From Symbiodinium natans (Eukaryota > Sar > Dinophyceae > Suessiales > Symbiodiniaceae), in contig CAJNDS010002386.1 in assembly GCA_905221605.1 (NCBI GenBank), forward strand, positions 388,943 through 452,942: a stretch of 64,000 nucleotides of DNA, written 5' to 3'. Below are positions 32,903-44,389 of the stretch, in pieces. Position numbers and translations under genes: made by a program. Position 1 is the first letter of the stretch. Each line of letters begins with the position of its first letter. A model generated the notes under the pieces. That model did no database searches. It was not told the origin of the DNA and saw only the letters and a list, made by a program, of their open reading frames with translations.

Positions 32903-33139
32903 GGCATTGGCAGCTCCATTTTCCAGCCCCCCAGTCCTATTGGGGATATTATTGTACCTGCCTAAGTTACCCAAGCTCATGGGCAATGATCTGGACAAAG
33001 GTTCCTCAGCAAGGAGACAGGAGGCAACATACAACATCAACAAAGACCGAATGCCTATCAGGGAAGGCAAGCCCATCCACGAACTGTGTAGCGCAAAGAC
33101 TACCTCCCCACGCTCCTTGTGGTTGCGCTGTGTCAGCCG
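32903..33139 (+). repeat. Local duplication, copy 2
   Basis: Second copy of 32451-32704, 450 bases downstream and in the same orientation. Confidence 0.9.
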
Positions 33140-33767
33140 GCTGCCCGCTCCGATCTAGCTTTGCAACAAAGCACATTTACGTTAGGTTGTCTGAAGTGAC
33201 ACGGGAGTTGATGCGCCATCGATGGCAGCAACTACCTCACGACCTCAAAGCAAGGCAGAGAGCGTAAAAGCCCGCCGGTTGTGCCCCAGGTCATGGACAT
33301 CGAAGCAGCCGTTCGCGGCCAACTGGGGCCATGCGCTAAGGCTTGCCGCCCCACGAGAGGCATAACAAAACCCGCGTGCCCTTTAAGGAGTGCACTGAAA
33401 GCTGGGGGAGACTCAACTTAAAAGGGCTTGTGGTAGCATGCCGACAGCACGTGCCCTTCCTATCTGGCTCATTCGCCAATATGTGTCGCCGCAAGTTGCG
33501 TCGCGAGTTGGAGCCTTCGGAGCCCTGAGGCTCTCGGAGGTCTGGGAGGCCGGGCTGAGGCGCAGGTTGGATACTCAGAAGCTAGATTTGAAGGCTGAGG
33601 GTGCGGGTTGCTGAAACATATTCATGGAAGAGGGTCTTGGTAGCACTGATCGCCGCGAATCAAGTCCACCCCCCGTAAACTGCCCGACATCTAGTAAGCA
33701 GTCACAACCCACGTGCATTGCCGGGACTTCCGTTGTCCAAGCACAAGACTTCACATTCCTGACTGTT

Positions 33768-33890
33768 TGCCTCGAACCTGCGTGCACTTGGGGTTTGACA
33801 TTCAGTCTTGTGCCTTTTGCCACATGGAGTGCCTCTGCGTAATGCCCTGTGCCAGGGCGGTGTTGTGCCTTTTCACACATGTTGTGCGTT
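33768..33890 (+). repeat. Dispersed repeat, copy 1
   Basis: The segment from TTGCCTCGAACCTGCGTGCA through TTGTGCCTTTTCA recurs at 38970-39092 with about 10% differences. It lies upstream of the hydrolase array as well as inside it. Confidence 0.8.
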
Positions 33891-36270
33891 AACACGCCTC
33901 CCAAGTACGCGTAGGGTTGGTGTGGCTGCTGCTGCTGCTGCTGAGGCGCATGCCCACCCCTAACTATAATGACAGATTGAACTTCGGTGGCACCCTCACT
34001 ACTTGACCCTAAACCCTACACCCTAAACCCTCCCATGGTGCCATGTGGCCTGCGAAGCCCAGGCGTAGGCCACGACGGACTCGCCGAGATCACATGGGTA
34101 CGCAAGATCCGGCGCCTTAGAGGGTGGATGAGTTCAGGGTTTTGGCTTTAGGGTTTAGGGCTGCCGGGTCGGAACTCCTGTGGAATGGTGGGATGTTCAA
34201 CCACTTCCTAAACCTACATGGGAAGCTCGGCGCTCCCGGCTTGAAAGGTGCCGCACCAAGCAGACCGCCGACCCTGGAACGAACAAAACGGCTGTAGATG
34301 CGTCGGGAACTTGCCTTTCAACCTCATTCACTGCCAGAAGACCTTCACATGTGTGATCTGTGGCTGTCCTGCTTGCTGCTTTTATCCTGCATCACATGTA
34401 GCACAATTGGAGCGGTGCCGTAGCAAGTTGCTCTTGCCTGCCATGTGTTTCTCGAGAAACCTGACAGCTGCTAAAGCGCAAATCGATCCGAAAAGGGACT
34501 TCGCAACAACTGTTGCGCACGCACGCGTTGAAGATCTCATGCCGTCAAGCTGGCTGTCAAACTCATGAGCACAAGAACGACTCGGCCAAGCTGTTCGAGG
34601 TGTTAATCATTCCTCCACTGGCCGGCACCCTGCTGAGTAGCTGAATTGTTGCACGCAGTCATAAGTCATTCTTGTGTGAGTTCAAGTGAGTGACAGCTAA
34701 ATCCCGCACCTCTCCAGGTAGCCTTCCTTGGGGGACATTTGCAAAATACCCCCAGATCGCGTCAGGCCTTCCTCACAAATTGAGTTAATTACCTTGGTGA
34801 CGCAGTGCATTTGGCCTGACATCGGCCGGTAAGGGTTTTATTGTGAAAGCGACACCTAACCCCAAAAAAGCGATACCCTCCATGAATGTCCCAGCCGTGG
34901 CCTCGGTTTTGCCGCGCGGTCCAGTGACGACGAAGCGTCTGAACACTTTGCACACACGAAAAGCAGTTGCATAGCAAACTACGATTCTCATATCACTCCT
35001 TCCTAGAGAATGATTGCGAGAGGGGGAGGGGGCCAAATGATTGCGAAATACCACAATCATTTCCGTCCCCCAGAAATGAGTGCAAGGGGCCACATGGTGT
35101 GCGTTCCAATGGGGGTCATTGACTTAAAATGATTGCACTTCTGTTAAGGGATCCCCAAGAACATGATTGCAACGGGGGAGGGGTAAACATTCTGAGTGAG
35201 ACATGATATTCTCATGCAAGTGCCGGCGATCGACTCTAGACATCCCCCGCTTTTGCTACGCGACATGAGGGGGGGACCTTCCCAAGTGCAACATTGCAGT
35301 CCGCCGTCTGGCAGCGGTGGAGGCAAGCAAACCTGCAATTTCAGAGGAAGCGCACTCGCCGCGAAACAGCAATCTGCTTTCGTGTGTTCTTCCTCCTTGG
35401 CTTCTAGGCCTCATCAGAAATCCTGAGGCCAATGGCGAGCTGGTCCCGTTTCGATCCTCTTCGAGGGCTACAGCTATAGCCTAGCAGCCTGCCACGGCCA
35501 AGGCTGTCCGACAGCAGCCCAGCAAAGAAGACCTCGGGAAACTAGCGGCTGTTTATGAGCGGGGCTCCTGACGCCATCCCACTCCCGAAACCCTCCCAAT
35601 GTCACGTGCCTCGGCAGGCAGGATGCTTTTTGCTGTGGGTTGCCCATCATCTCAAACATCCAAGACCTCCATTAATGCTGACAGCTTGTGGTCTCTTCAA
35701 CGTTGGGCCACAAGCAACCCTGCGCGTAAGAGCACCTTTCCGCCCCACGGTGCATCAGAGCATGCGGTGCATTGTGGTCACCCCAATCTTAGTCTTGCCT
35801 CCGACTGGATACCTGTCATGCTGCCTTCTCGGGTAGGTCGCACACACAAAACTGGAGCTTGGAATACGCAGTGCTTGCCGGACATGCTCCAGAACTACTG
35901 TGTGGGGTATTAGATTCACAGGCTAATGGACGCCATGTCTATCTGCGGGCCCTTTCTCATTCCCCTTCAAACATAACAGCCGATACCTTCCCAGGAGCCA
36001 GGGCCAGGGCATCCCATGCCCCCTCCAGCGTAATGGTGCACACATATTTCAAGGAATAGAAACTTCCAGCTCCCGCAACCGGCTTAGAAGCATGTGCAGC
36101 GCATGCTAAGCAAGTGCCTGCTCCACACTTCTTGCATCTTTTTGTAGGCACACCGTACACCGTCTACAGAGTGTCACAAGCGGCGAGGCGCTTGTGGAGC
36201 AGCTGGGAGGAGCCACGGTGCACCTGCAAATCCGCCAGCAGGACCTGCAGGTCTACCGGTAGATGCAGGC

Positions 36271-37311
36271 ATGGGGAGCCGGCCAGCCCACAGCGTTTCG
36301 GGCCCGTCCCGCATCGGCAGCCTCCTTTTCGGAGCCCACTTATTAAACTTACAGGACTGCCCACTTATTAAACTTACAGGACTGAGCGTTCGGAGAGGTC
36401 GAGGCAAGGCATACGTTTCATTCCTTTCACATTATTCTGAGCGAAGTGAAAGTGCCAGTGTTGATGCCAAGCCGACACAGCCAATCTTCAGCCTCGCTGC
36501 CTCGAGCGGGGCACCAACGCACGAAGCGAATTTCCACACACTGATGCTCCATGGTGGCTTCCGCGTCGCCGGCAATGAGTTCGAAAGTTTTATGGCTCTG
36601 TGCCAGACGGCTGCAAGCAGAATGGCTCCTGTGGAAGAATCGTTGCAGACAGGGAACCCCTGCACTCTGCTGACGCGTGCCGTCCGTCTTTTGGAGCACG
36701 GCCAGGATTTGATCCTCTGCGGCCAGAGTCTGGGAGCCACAGTTGCGTGGACCCTCACTGTGCGGCTGGAGACATGTGGCCTCAACGTCCGGGCCATTGT
36801 CAGCATGGACTGCCGCAACGATAGCATCACCTCACTACATAGGGTCTCTGTTGCCCCACGGAGCCTCTTGCAGTCCATTGCGCCTCAGCATGTGCGACTT
36901 TCCCTCGTGGACGTGGATTTCGTTGCACCGCTGGTGCCACGCGGCCGCTTGCAGGCCCGGTTCCAAAGAAAGGACGCAGTGGCCCCGTGGCAAGCTTCCC
37001 GGCTGTCCCCATGCTGGACGCGGCGGCTTCAGGACACGGACCACTTCGACATTGCAAGCTCCCACTCCTGGGACATTCAACGTTTCATTGAGCAATGCTG
37101 CATCCGCAGGCGCAGGCGTTGCAAGAAGCGGAGGCAGCGTTCGGGGTCTTGGCCCACGTTTGCACTGGCAGTTCCGGGTAGGGGCTGTGTAGTCTCTTGC
37201 TTGCATGAGTGCTCGAAAGACACTGCGCTCAGGAGTAAGTGCCAACATGGCCCAACCATACGTGGTCTGCCAAGTCACGTCTGTCATCCAAAGCCGCGAA
37301 ATGACCCATGA
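36271..37311 (+). CDS. Alpha/beta-hydrolase (thioesterase-like), array copy 1
   Basis: The frame is open for 346 codons; the homology shared with copies 2 and 3 starts around MALCQTAASRMAPVEESL. The nucleophile elbow LILCGQSLGATVAW (36715-36756) fits the GxSxG of thioesterases and other alpha/beta hydrolases. It is followed by a helix and the strand VRAIVSMDCR, and the catalytic His candidate is in LQDTDHFDI (37027-37053). The order and spacing resemble type II or terminal thioesterase domains of polyketide/non-ribosomal peptide synthases. A basic RRRRRCKKRR patch follows the domain. Downstream residues from GSWPTF may be intron or UTR read-through. Substrate unknown. The start is uncertain, because upstream exons in the array are also repeated. 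Confidence 0.6.
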   Translation: MGSRPAHSVSGPSRIGSLLFGAHLLNLQDCPLIKLTGLSVRRGRGKAYVSFLSHYSERSESASVDAKPTQPIFSLAASSGAPTHEANFHTLMLHGGFRVAGNEFESFMALCQTAASRMAPVEESLQTGNPCTLLTRAVRLLEHGQDLILCGQSLGATVAWTLTVRLETCGLNVRAIVSMDCRNDSITSLHRVSVAPRSLLQSIAPQHVRLSLVDVDFVAPLVPRGRLQARFQRKDAVAPWQASRLSPCWTRRLQDTDHFDIASSHSWDIQRFIEQCCIRRRRRCKKRRQRSGSWPTFALAVPGRGCVVSCLHECSKDTALRSKCQHGPTIRGLPSHVCHPKPRNDP

Positions 37312-38969
37312 GCAAAATCAAAGCACTTGATAACACCTGCGAGTCAATCCCTCTTGCAGTCTTCCAGCCTCGCTTCTCAGAGAAGCGCCCGTTCAACTAT
37401 TGCTCAGCTAATCTCAGCTAGGATCACCCTAATGCCTGAGATGGTCTGAGTTAGAACGCTCGAGGCCCTGTTTTTGCCGATTTCTCAAATACTCAACATG
37501 CTGTGTTTGTTCGCCTGCCTTGCGGTGAGCCCTTTGAGTGAGAGCCTTGCCAGCTCTGCTTCTTGTGAAGCAGTCCAATGCAATCACAGCTTTCCAGGAG
37601 TATGCGAAAGAGCCTTGCCGACCTCGCATTTTCTGAATGAACCAGCCAGTCATGAACAGGCACCACAACCACGAGAATGAACCAGCGTTGGATGGAAGTG
37701 CCATCGCAGCATCCTTCCTAACTGCCGACTGCTGCACAGGAGCGCTTCCGAGTGACTTTTCTGCAAGGCCCGGCCATCATCTCAGAAGCCTGGTTCTTGT
37801 TCTGCTCCGGGCGTGGCACCACTTCCCGCTTATGTGGACTCGTCTTCCCAAGTGCGACTCACTTGCGCTTGCTCATTTGGCCTTCGGCCATTCTCACAAG
37901 CCTGCTTGCAACACTTCACCATGCTCGTTCTTGGCGCAAGGTTGTTGGGCTTCCTGCCATGCAACCTCGTGAGGTCTGAGCTTGCATCCTGCGTGCATAC
38001 GCTTGAAGCAGGGCTTCTGGCAGTCACGAAGGGGGGGGGGAGTTGCGTGTGCCCAACGCTATGTTCGAAACTGCTCGGAATGTTGAAAACAATGCGACGG
38101 AGCTGACCAGCTAGTCTTCAGACTAGCTGCGTTGATCGGGTGCACACTGATGGCCGAAGTGCCACATTCAGCTCCGCTTATCGAGCACCCGAGCCACTTC
38201 AAATCTGAGTGGGCACGCTATCTTTAAACGATTGTTGCCAGTTGGCCCATCTCTTCATTCCTGTCGGCCCGCCTTTGTGTGTCACAACGCTGATGCGGCG
38301 AACGGCTAAGAGGCTGAACCTACATGTTTTCGTGGTGAGTGCGCTGTCAGGAAGCCCTCCCAGCAGTCTTCGCTTGAGCCATTTAAATCTTGATGGTACG
38401 GATGCGCTGCCCCATAGTGAGATCCTTGTCAGCTCTGCTTCTTGTGATCTCAACAATGCGATGTGTCTGTTGACACGGCATTCCACTGCGGCTGCTACAC
38501 TTCAAGGCCCCAAGCACACAGTCCAATGCCAACCAGGCAGCTTGAGGTAGAAACACTGGTTGGTCCCTGAACCTCTTTCATTGTGCTAGTTGACCCATGT
38601 CATGCCAAATTAACCCAATTGCAGGAGAGTCAAAGCATGTGAAGTCGTACGGCACTAGAGTCACTAGAACGGTCTTAAAGATTTGTCTGCGACGGCGTGG
38701 TCTGAACGTCAGAAGGTTCCGGAATTTCACCGGCCATTCCGGGGTCGAGGGAGAGCTGCTCGCGCGTATCTACCCAAGACAGCTTCCTCATGTCTGCAAC
38801 TGTTCTCCCGCGTTGTTGCCGGGAAGTGCAAGCCATCGAGCTGAGGGTACCACTTTCCGACACGTTCGCAGCTGGCGACGGTGGACGAGCTCTACGGCCA
38901 GCACGTTCTTGCTCCTGACGGTTAGTGGGTTTAGCCTGAGCCTGCGTTGCTGATTTTTTTCCTCACAGC

Positions 38970-39092
38970 TTGCCTCAAACCTGCGTGCACTTGGGGTTTG
39001 ACACTCTTTGTTGTGCCTTTGCCACATGGGGTGCCTCTGCATAATGCCCTGTGCCAAGGCGGTATTGTGCCTTTTCAACCTCGTTGCGCCTT
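38970..39092 (+). repeat. Dispersed repeat, copy 2
   Basis: Counterpart of 33768-33890, located between hydrolase copies 1 and 2. Confidence 0.8.
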
Positions 39093-39321
39093 AGTACTTC
39101 CAAGTACGCTGTGTTAGCCAGCTGCTCCTTCCGATCTAAGCTAGCTTCGTAGGCTTGAAAAGGTGCACGTCATGATTCAGGGGGGCCTTTCACAACCCTT
39201 TGCGAGAAAAGGAGATCACCAAGGGCCAACGCTCAGTTTGCCTCCAGTCAGGCCCCTCCTGAAGAAGTTGCACCAGAGCATATACCGGGTTCCATGCAAT
39301 AATGATGCTCCATGAAGTTTC

Positions 39322-39900
39322 ATGGCTCTTTGCAAGACGGCAGTGAGCAGAGTGGCTCCCGTGGAAGAGTCGTTGAGGACGGGGAGCCCGTGTGCTCTGC
39401 TTGCATCTGCCATTCGCCTTTTGCAGCATGGCAAGGCCTTGGTCCTGTGCAGCCAGAGTTTCGGAGCCACAGTTGCTCGGTCCCTCGCTCTGAGGCTGGT
39501 GACTTGCGGCCTCGAAGTCCGGGCCATCGTCAGCATGGATTGCCGCCCCGTTAGCATCACCTCGCTGGATGTAGCCTGGTGCATCCCGCGAAGCCTCTTG
39601 CAGGCCCTTGCGGCTCAGCATGTGCGACTTTCTCTCGTGGATGTGGATTTTGTTGCACCACTTGTGCCGCTCGGCCGCTTGCAGGCCCGGTTCCAACGAA
39701 AAGACGCATTGGCCCCATGGCAGGCCTCCCAGTTGTCCCCATGCCGGACACGGCAACTTGCGGACACTGACCACTTCGAGCTTCCAAGCTCCCACGTGTG
39801 GGACATGCACCGTTGCATCCAGCAGTGCTGCAGGCGCATGCGCAGGCGTTGTAAGAAGCGGAGGCCGCGTCCGGGATCATGCCCACTTCACTGGCAGTGA
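39322..39900 (+). pseudogene. Alpha/beta-hydrolase array copy 2, altered catalytic elbow
   Basis: 192 codons, strongly similar to copy 1 from MALCKTAVSRVAPVEESL to the basic RRRCKKRRPRPG tail. The first glycine of the elbow is changed: LVLCSQSFGATVAR replaces CGQSLGATVAW (39439-39480). The LADTDHFEL His segment is kept. The upstream part present in copy 1 (the HTLMLHGGF segment) is mostly lost or diverged. The frame is open, so it may still be expressed, but loss of the GxSxG glycine and the truncated 5' part suggest decay. Confidence 0.55.
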
Positions 39901-40214
39901 GGGGTAGGGGCTGTGTAGTCTCTTGCTTGCATGAGCGTTCGAAGGCCGAAAGAGACGCGGTGAGTCCAAGCCTTTGAACCAATCCCTGGTCAGTCAACGT
40001 CATGTCCGACATCCAGAGCCCCGCATTTTGCCTTTGTTAGTCGATCGTGCCAAAGTCTTCCAGCAAGTCCTTTCGGAGAAGCATCCGTTCAACTACTGCA
40101 CTTCCAGCGCCTGACCGGAGGCGGCCAACAACTGTCTCGTCAGCCAAAGGCCTAAACTGATCTGAGTTGAATCACTCAAGTCTTCATGCTTGCTGCTTTC
40201 TCGCACGCTCAAGA

Positions 40215-40241
40215 GCACACACACACACACACACACACAGC
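40215..40241. repeat. CA dinucleotide repeat
   Basis: About 13 CA units. Confidence 0.95.
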
Positions 40242-40498
40242 GTGCTGTGTCTGTTGGCCTGCCTTGGGGCAAGAGTGAGAGCCTTGCCAGCTCTTGTGAT
40301 CTCAGGGCGATGTGGCTGTCAACATCGCAACTGCTGTTGCTACACTTCACCCCAAGCACGTAGCAATTTCAAGCTGCCACCTTTCACGGGCGCATGTCGT
40401 GCCTAATCAGATCATTGCACGAACCGAGAGTTCGGAGACAAGGCATGCCAAAGAGTCATGCCGACCTCGCCCCTTATGATGCCAATGCGACAGAGAAT

Positions 40499-41004
40499 CA
40501 CAAAGCTAATCTTCAGCCTCTCTGCCTTGTGCGGTCAAAGTCTTGGAGCCGCAGTTTCGTGGACCCTCGCTATGCGGCTGGCGACTTGCGGCATCAAGAT
40601 CCACGCCATCGTCAGCATGGACTGCCGCACCGTCAGTATCACCTCGCTAGATGTGTCCTTTGCTATCCCGCGAAGCCTCCTGCAGGCGCTTGGCACCTCA
40701 GCATGTGCGGCTGGCGCTGGACGTGGATTTCGTTGCACCTCTGGTGCCACGCGGCCGCTTGCGGGCCCGGTTCTTGCAACGAAAGAACGCCTTGGCCCCA
40801 TGGCAAGCCTCCCAGCTGTCCCCGTGCTTGACGCGGCAACTGGCCGACACTGACCACTTCGACCTTCCAAGCTCTCACTCATGGGACGTACATTGTTGCA
40901 TCCAGAAATGCTGCATGCGCAGGCGTTGCAAGAAGCGAAGGCCACGCCCAGGATCGGAGGAAACATTGCCGGCAGTCTGGGGGAGGGAGGGGGGGGTTGC
41001 GTAG
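40499..41004 (+). pseudogene. Alpha/beta-hydrolase array copy 3, frameshifted and truncated
   Basis: Starts abruptly at SLSALCGQSLGAAVSW (GxSxG kept, about 40527-40560) without the preceding strand and helix. It continues to IPRSLLQALG and then needs a one-base shift near 40694 to regain APQHVRLALDVDFVAPLVPRG and LADTDHFDL. It ends in the RRRCKKRRPRPGSEE tail. It is a broken duplicate. Confidence 0.65.
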
Positions 41005-41599
41005 TCTCTTGCGTGCTTCTGAAAAGCAGCCCAATGCAATCACAGCTTGCCAGGAGTTTGCGAAAGAGCCTTGCCGACCTCGCATTTTCTGAATGAAGTG
41101 AAAGATGCAGTCATGAACAGGCGCCACAACCACGAGAGTCACGTGCAGTACGTCCACGAGTCAGGAGTGAGAATCTCAGCCTGCTGTCTGCCACACATTT
41201 CCACGCTCAACATGCTGTTTGATCTTAGCAATGGGATTGGCTGCTATCATGGCATTCACTTCACAGCCCCAAGCGCGCAGACTCGTTAGTCGGGCCCTCT
41301 TCGAGAGCCCTATGCAGTCTCAATATGCCAGAATAACTGTTCTACATCGCCAATTTCTTCAAGAAACTGGCAGGTCCTGTTTCTTGTTCGGCCCCTGTTC
41401 GGCCCGTCTCCACATGCCTGCTTCCGACCCTTTGCCATGTTCGTTCTTAGCATCAGCACAGGTGTCGGTTGTCAAGCCTTGGCTTCGGAGCTTCTCCTAA
41501 AGCGCCGCCTCCTTCGCCCCTCTGGCTTGCAACTTGCAGCAAGCTGCACACTCGCAGTGCGATCGTGAGCCGGTCATCCTGGCAAGCTCGTGAGGCAGG

Positions 41600-41834
41600 A
41601 GCTTGTCAGCTTGCGTGATCGTGCGTCGCTTGCCGCGGGGCCTCCTGCCGTCGTGACACGCGGTGGAGGGGGAGGGGGAGGCGGGGACTTTGCTACTTTC
41701 CTGTAGCCGGAGGTCGCCGCTTTTGAGCAAGAGCCTTGCCAGCTATCTTGTAATCTCAGCAATGCGATGTGGCTGTTATCATGGCATTCCACTGCTGTCG
41801 CTACGTTTCACACCGCCAAGCACGCAGACGAGTC
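41600..41834 (+). repeat. Recent direct duplication, copy 1
   Basis: From AGGAGCTTGTCAGCTTGCGTG through CAAGCACGCAGACGAGTCG, nearly identical to 42509-42748, including a GGAGGGGGAGGGGGAGGCGGGG tract. Confidence 0.9.
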
Positions 41835-42508
41835 GGCCATGTGTGCCTCAGTTGCAGATGTAAACATTGGCTCGTGAACTCCAGCCACGCAGGCTTTCAC
41901 TACGCTAGCTGACCCATGAATGTCATGCCTACTCAATCCAAATCACAAAGACCGATCGTTCGGAGAGGTGGCGTGTCAAGGAGCCATGCCGACCTCGCGC
42001 ATTCCGCATGAAACTGTGAGCGCCACTGTTGATGCCAACACGTCACAGCTAGTCTACAGCCTCGCTGCCGTGGCAGGGCGCATGCTGATGGCCGAAGTGT
42101 GCCACATCCATTTCCGTTTGACGAAGGGGTATTCGTTCGTTGTCATGTGGACTGCGCATTTGTGATTGTCAGCCGGTTTGTCCGTCTGTTTTCTGTTGCT
42201 TGTGCAACCAAGGAAACTGGAGCGATGACACTGATGCGCCGATCGGCCAGTAGGCTGAACCTGTTTTCTTGGTGCTGGCAGGAAGCCCTCGCTGCAAATA
42301 ATCCTTGCGTGTGCCGAAGCCGACTCGTTCCTTGATTGCACGGATGCCGCTCTTAAGGCCCCATGCTTGCGGCAACTCTTGCTGCTTTCTCCCACACTCA
42401 AGAGCACTTGCGGCGAGCCCTTTTGAGCGAGAGCCTTGCCAGCTCTCTTGTAGTCTCAGCAAGGCGATGTGGCTGTTATCATGGCATTCCGCTACCTTTG
42501 CCTCACTT

Positions 42509-42748
42509 AGGAGCTTGTCAGCTTGCGTGATCGTGCGTCGCTTGCCGCGGGGCCTCCTGCCGTCGTGACACGCGGTGGAGGGGGAGGGGGAGGCGGGGAC
42601 TTTGCTACTTTCCTGTAGCCGGGGGTTGCCGCTTTTGAGCAAGAGCCTTGCCAGCTATCTTGTAATCTCAGCAATGCGATGTGGCTGTTATCATGGCATT
42701 CCACTGCTGTCGCTACGTTTCACACCCCCAAGCACGCAGACGAGTCGT
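42509..42748 (+). repeat. Recent direct duplication, copy 2
   Basis: Second copy of 41600-41834; differences are a handful of substitutions (for example GGAGGTCGCC versus GGGGGTTGCC). Confidence 0.9.
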
Positions 42749-42923
42749 GCCCTTTTCGAGAGTTGCCACCTTTCACCGGCCATGTGTGCCTCAGTTGCAG
42801 ATGTAAACATTGGCTCGTGAACTCCAGCCACAGAAGCATGTTCAGGAGCCATGCCGACCATGCGCATTTAGAATGAAAAATGAATCTGAATCACTAGGAC
42901 ACAGCGTTCGGAGAGGTCGAGAC

Positions 42924-43151
42924 CGGAAGCGCTCTAAAGGCCCCATGCTTTGCACCTCAAGAGCATTGTTTTCTTGGCCAGCCTTGCGGCGGAGAGGCGA
43001 GCCCCTTTGAGCGAGAGCCTTGCCAGCTTGTGGCTGTTAACATGGCAACTGCTGTTGCTACGCTTCGCAGCCCCAAGCACGCTGGCTGCTGTAGTCGGGC
43101 CCTTTTCGAGAGCCCAATGCGGCTTCAAGTTGCCACCTTTGACCGGCGATG
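42924..43151 (+). repeat. Direct repeat with 597-base offset, copy 1
   Basis: GGAAGCGCTCTAAAGGCCCC through the TTGCCACCT segment, nearly identical to 43521-43748. Confidence 0.9.
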
Positions 43152-43520
43152 TGCATTTCAGCTGGAAATGTAGACATCGGGCTTCCACGATGCTGGCTGA
43201 CCCATGTCTCAAGGTCGAGGCATGCCAAAGAGCCATGCCGACCTCGTGCACTATGAACCATGTGAAAGCGCGAGTGTCGATGCCAATGCGACAGAGCCAG
43301 GTGCTGATGGCCGAAGTGTGCCACATCCATGTCAGTGTGACGAACACCCACGTTGCCCTCAAATCTGATTGAGCACGTTGTCTTGAAAAACTGGAGTTCA
43401 TTGTCATGCGGACATCGCAGGGACATCGCATTGCCATTGTCACGGTTGGCGCGTCTGTTCCTGTTGCGTGCGCAACCACAGAAACTGCTGGAGAGAAAGC
43501 CTACTTGTTTCTTGATTGCA

Positions 43521-43748
43521 CGGAAGCGCTCTAAAGGCCCCATGCTTTGCACCTCAAGAGCATTGTTTTCTTGGCCTTCCTTGCGGCGGAGATGCGAGCC
43601 CTTTTGAGCGAGAGCCTTGCCAGCTTGTGGCTGTTAACATGGCAACTGCAGTTGCTACGCTTCGCAGCCCCAAGCACGCTGGCTGCTGTAGTCGGGCCCT
43701 TTTCGAGAGCCCAATGCGGCTTCAAGTTGCCACCTCTCACTGGTGATG
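43521..43748 (+). repeat. Direct repeat with 597-base offset, copy 2
   Basis: Second copy of 42924-43151. Confidence 0.9.
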
Positions 43749-44389
43749 CGGAGCCTGTTGACACCCCGGGGAAGCCGGATGCGGAGCTGCAAACACTGGC
43801 TCCTCAACCAAAGCCACAGACGCTGTCATTGCGCTGACGCATCTCATGCCAAACTAAATCCATTGGCAGGACCGAGCGTTCGGAGAGGTCCAGGCAGATC
43901 CAAGAGCCATGCCGACCTCGCACAGTGTGAACGAAGTGAAAACACCGCAGTCGCGCCTGCTTTCATAACCGGGCAGACGATGTTCTCACAGCAGGCATCA
44001 CAAACGTGCTTGAGAACGAAAGGGCGCAGCCCACGCATATCTGCGCCAGAGCCTATCAGCGCCAGATGAAGCATTGTGTGTTCAGCACTTCGTGAGTTCA
44101 TGGCCAGCGAGGACCTGCTTCTGCATGTGTGTCGGCGCTCGACGCACTGATGACCTCCGGACGAGACCACCGCTCTGCTGCTTCATTCATTGGAGGTGCA
44201 AACTCGCCATATACGCTCGAATGGACCAGCCATGACCAGCCTGTGGAACACAGAGATCCATGCGTCGAAAAGACACGAACGTTGCCAGATCTTTGTCAAG
44301 CAAAGTGTCAGCGGCATACAGTTAGGGTTTCGGGCCTAGGGCTGATAGGGTTCAGCAGATCCTGTACTAGCTTTCACAAGTCGCCTTGC

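Larger units (their letters stand above)
30706..36270. other. Largely gene-free region with duplicated segments
   Basis: Many ORFs of 60-110 codons but none with a domain. It contains several local duplications (32451-32704 with 32903-33139; the CCAGATGATCAGAAGCTGCC segment at about 31398 and 31957; an element shared between 33768 and 38970). A short (CCCTAAA)/TTTAGGG patch lies at 34011-34165. ATGATTGC-containing short repeats lie at 34980-35170. Confidence 0.55.
36380..43970 (+). repeat. Degenerate tandem array around the hydrolase genes
   Basis: Two marker segments recur through the region. One is GAGCGTTCGGAGAGGTC followed within about 60 bases by GCCGACCTCGC: near 36384, 41956, 42903, 43874, with the second part also near 37613, 40460, 41071, 41987, 43240 and 43911. 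The other is GAGAGCCTTGCCAGCT followed by a GCGATGTGGCTGTTA-type segment and a (C/T)TACGCTTC or TACACTTC stretch: near 37539, 38425, 40277, 41733, 42429, 42641, 43013 and 43607. The region is therefore a stack of partial copies of one multi-kilobase unit. Confidence 0.7.

Noticed and set aside
34248-34568. Cys-containing 106-codon ORF
   Set aside because: Cysteine spacing (CVICGCPACC) is suggestive, but the rest lacks any zinc-finger pattern and the start lies in a repeated segment.
30706-36270. Numerous 60-110 codon ORFs
   Set aside because: No domain, no consistent strand, and many overlap on opposite strands; they look like open frames in GC-moderate non-coding DNA.
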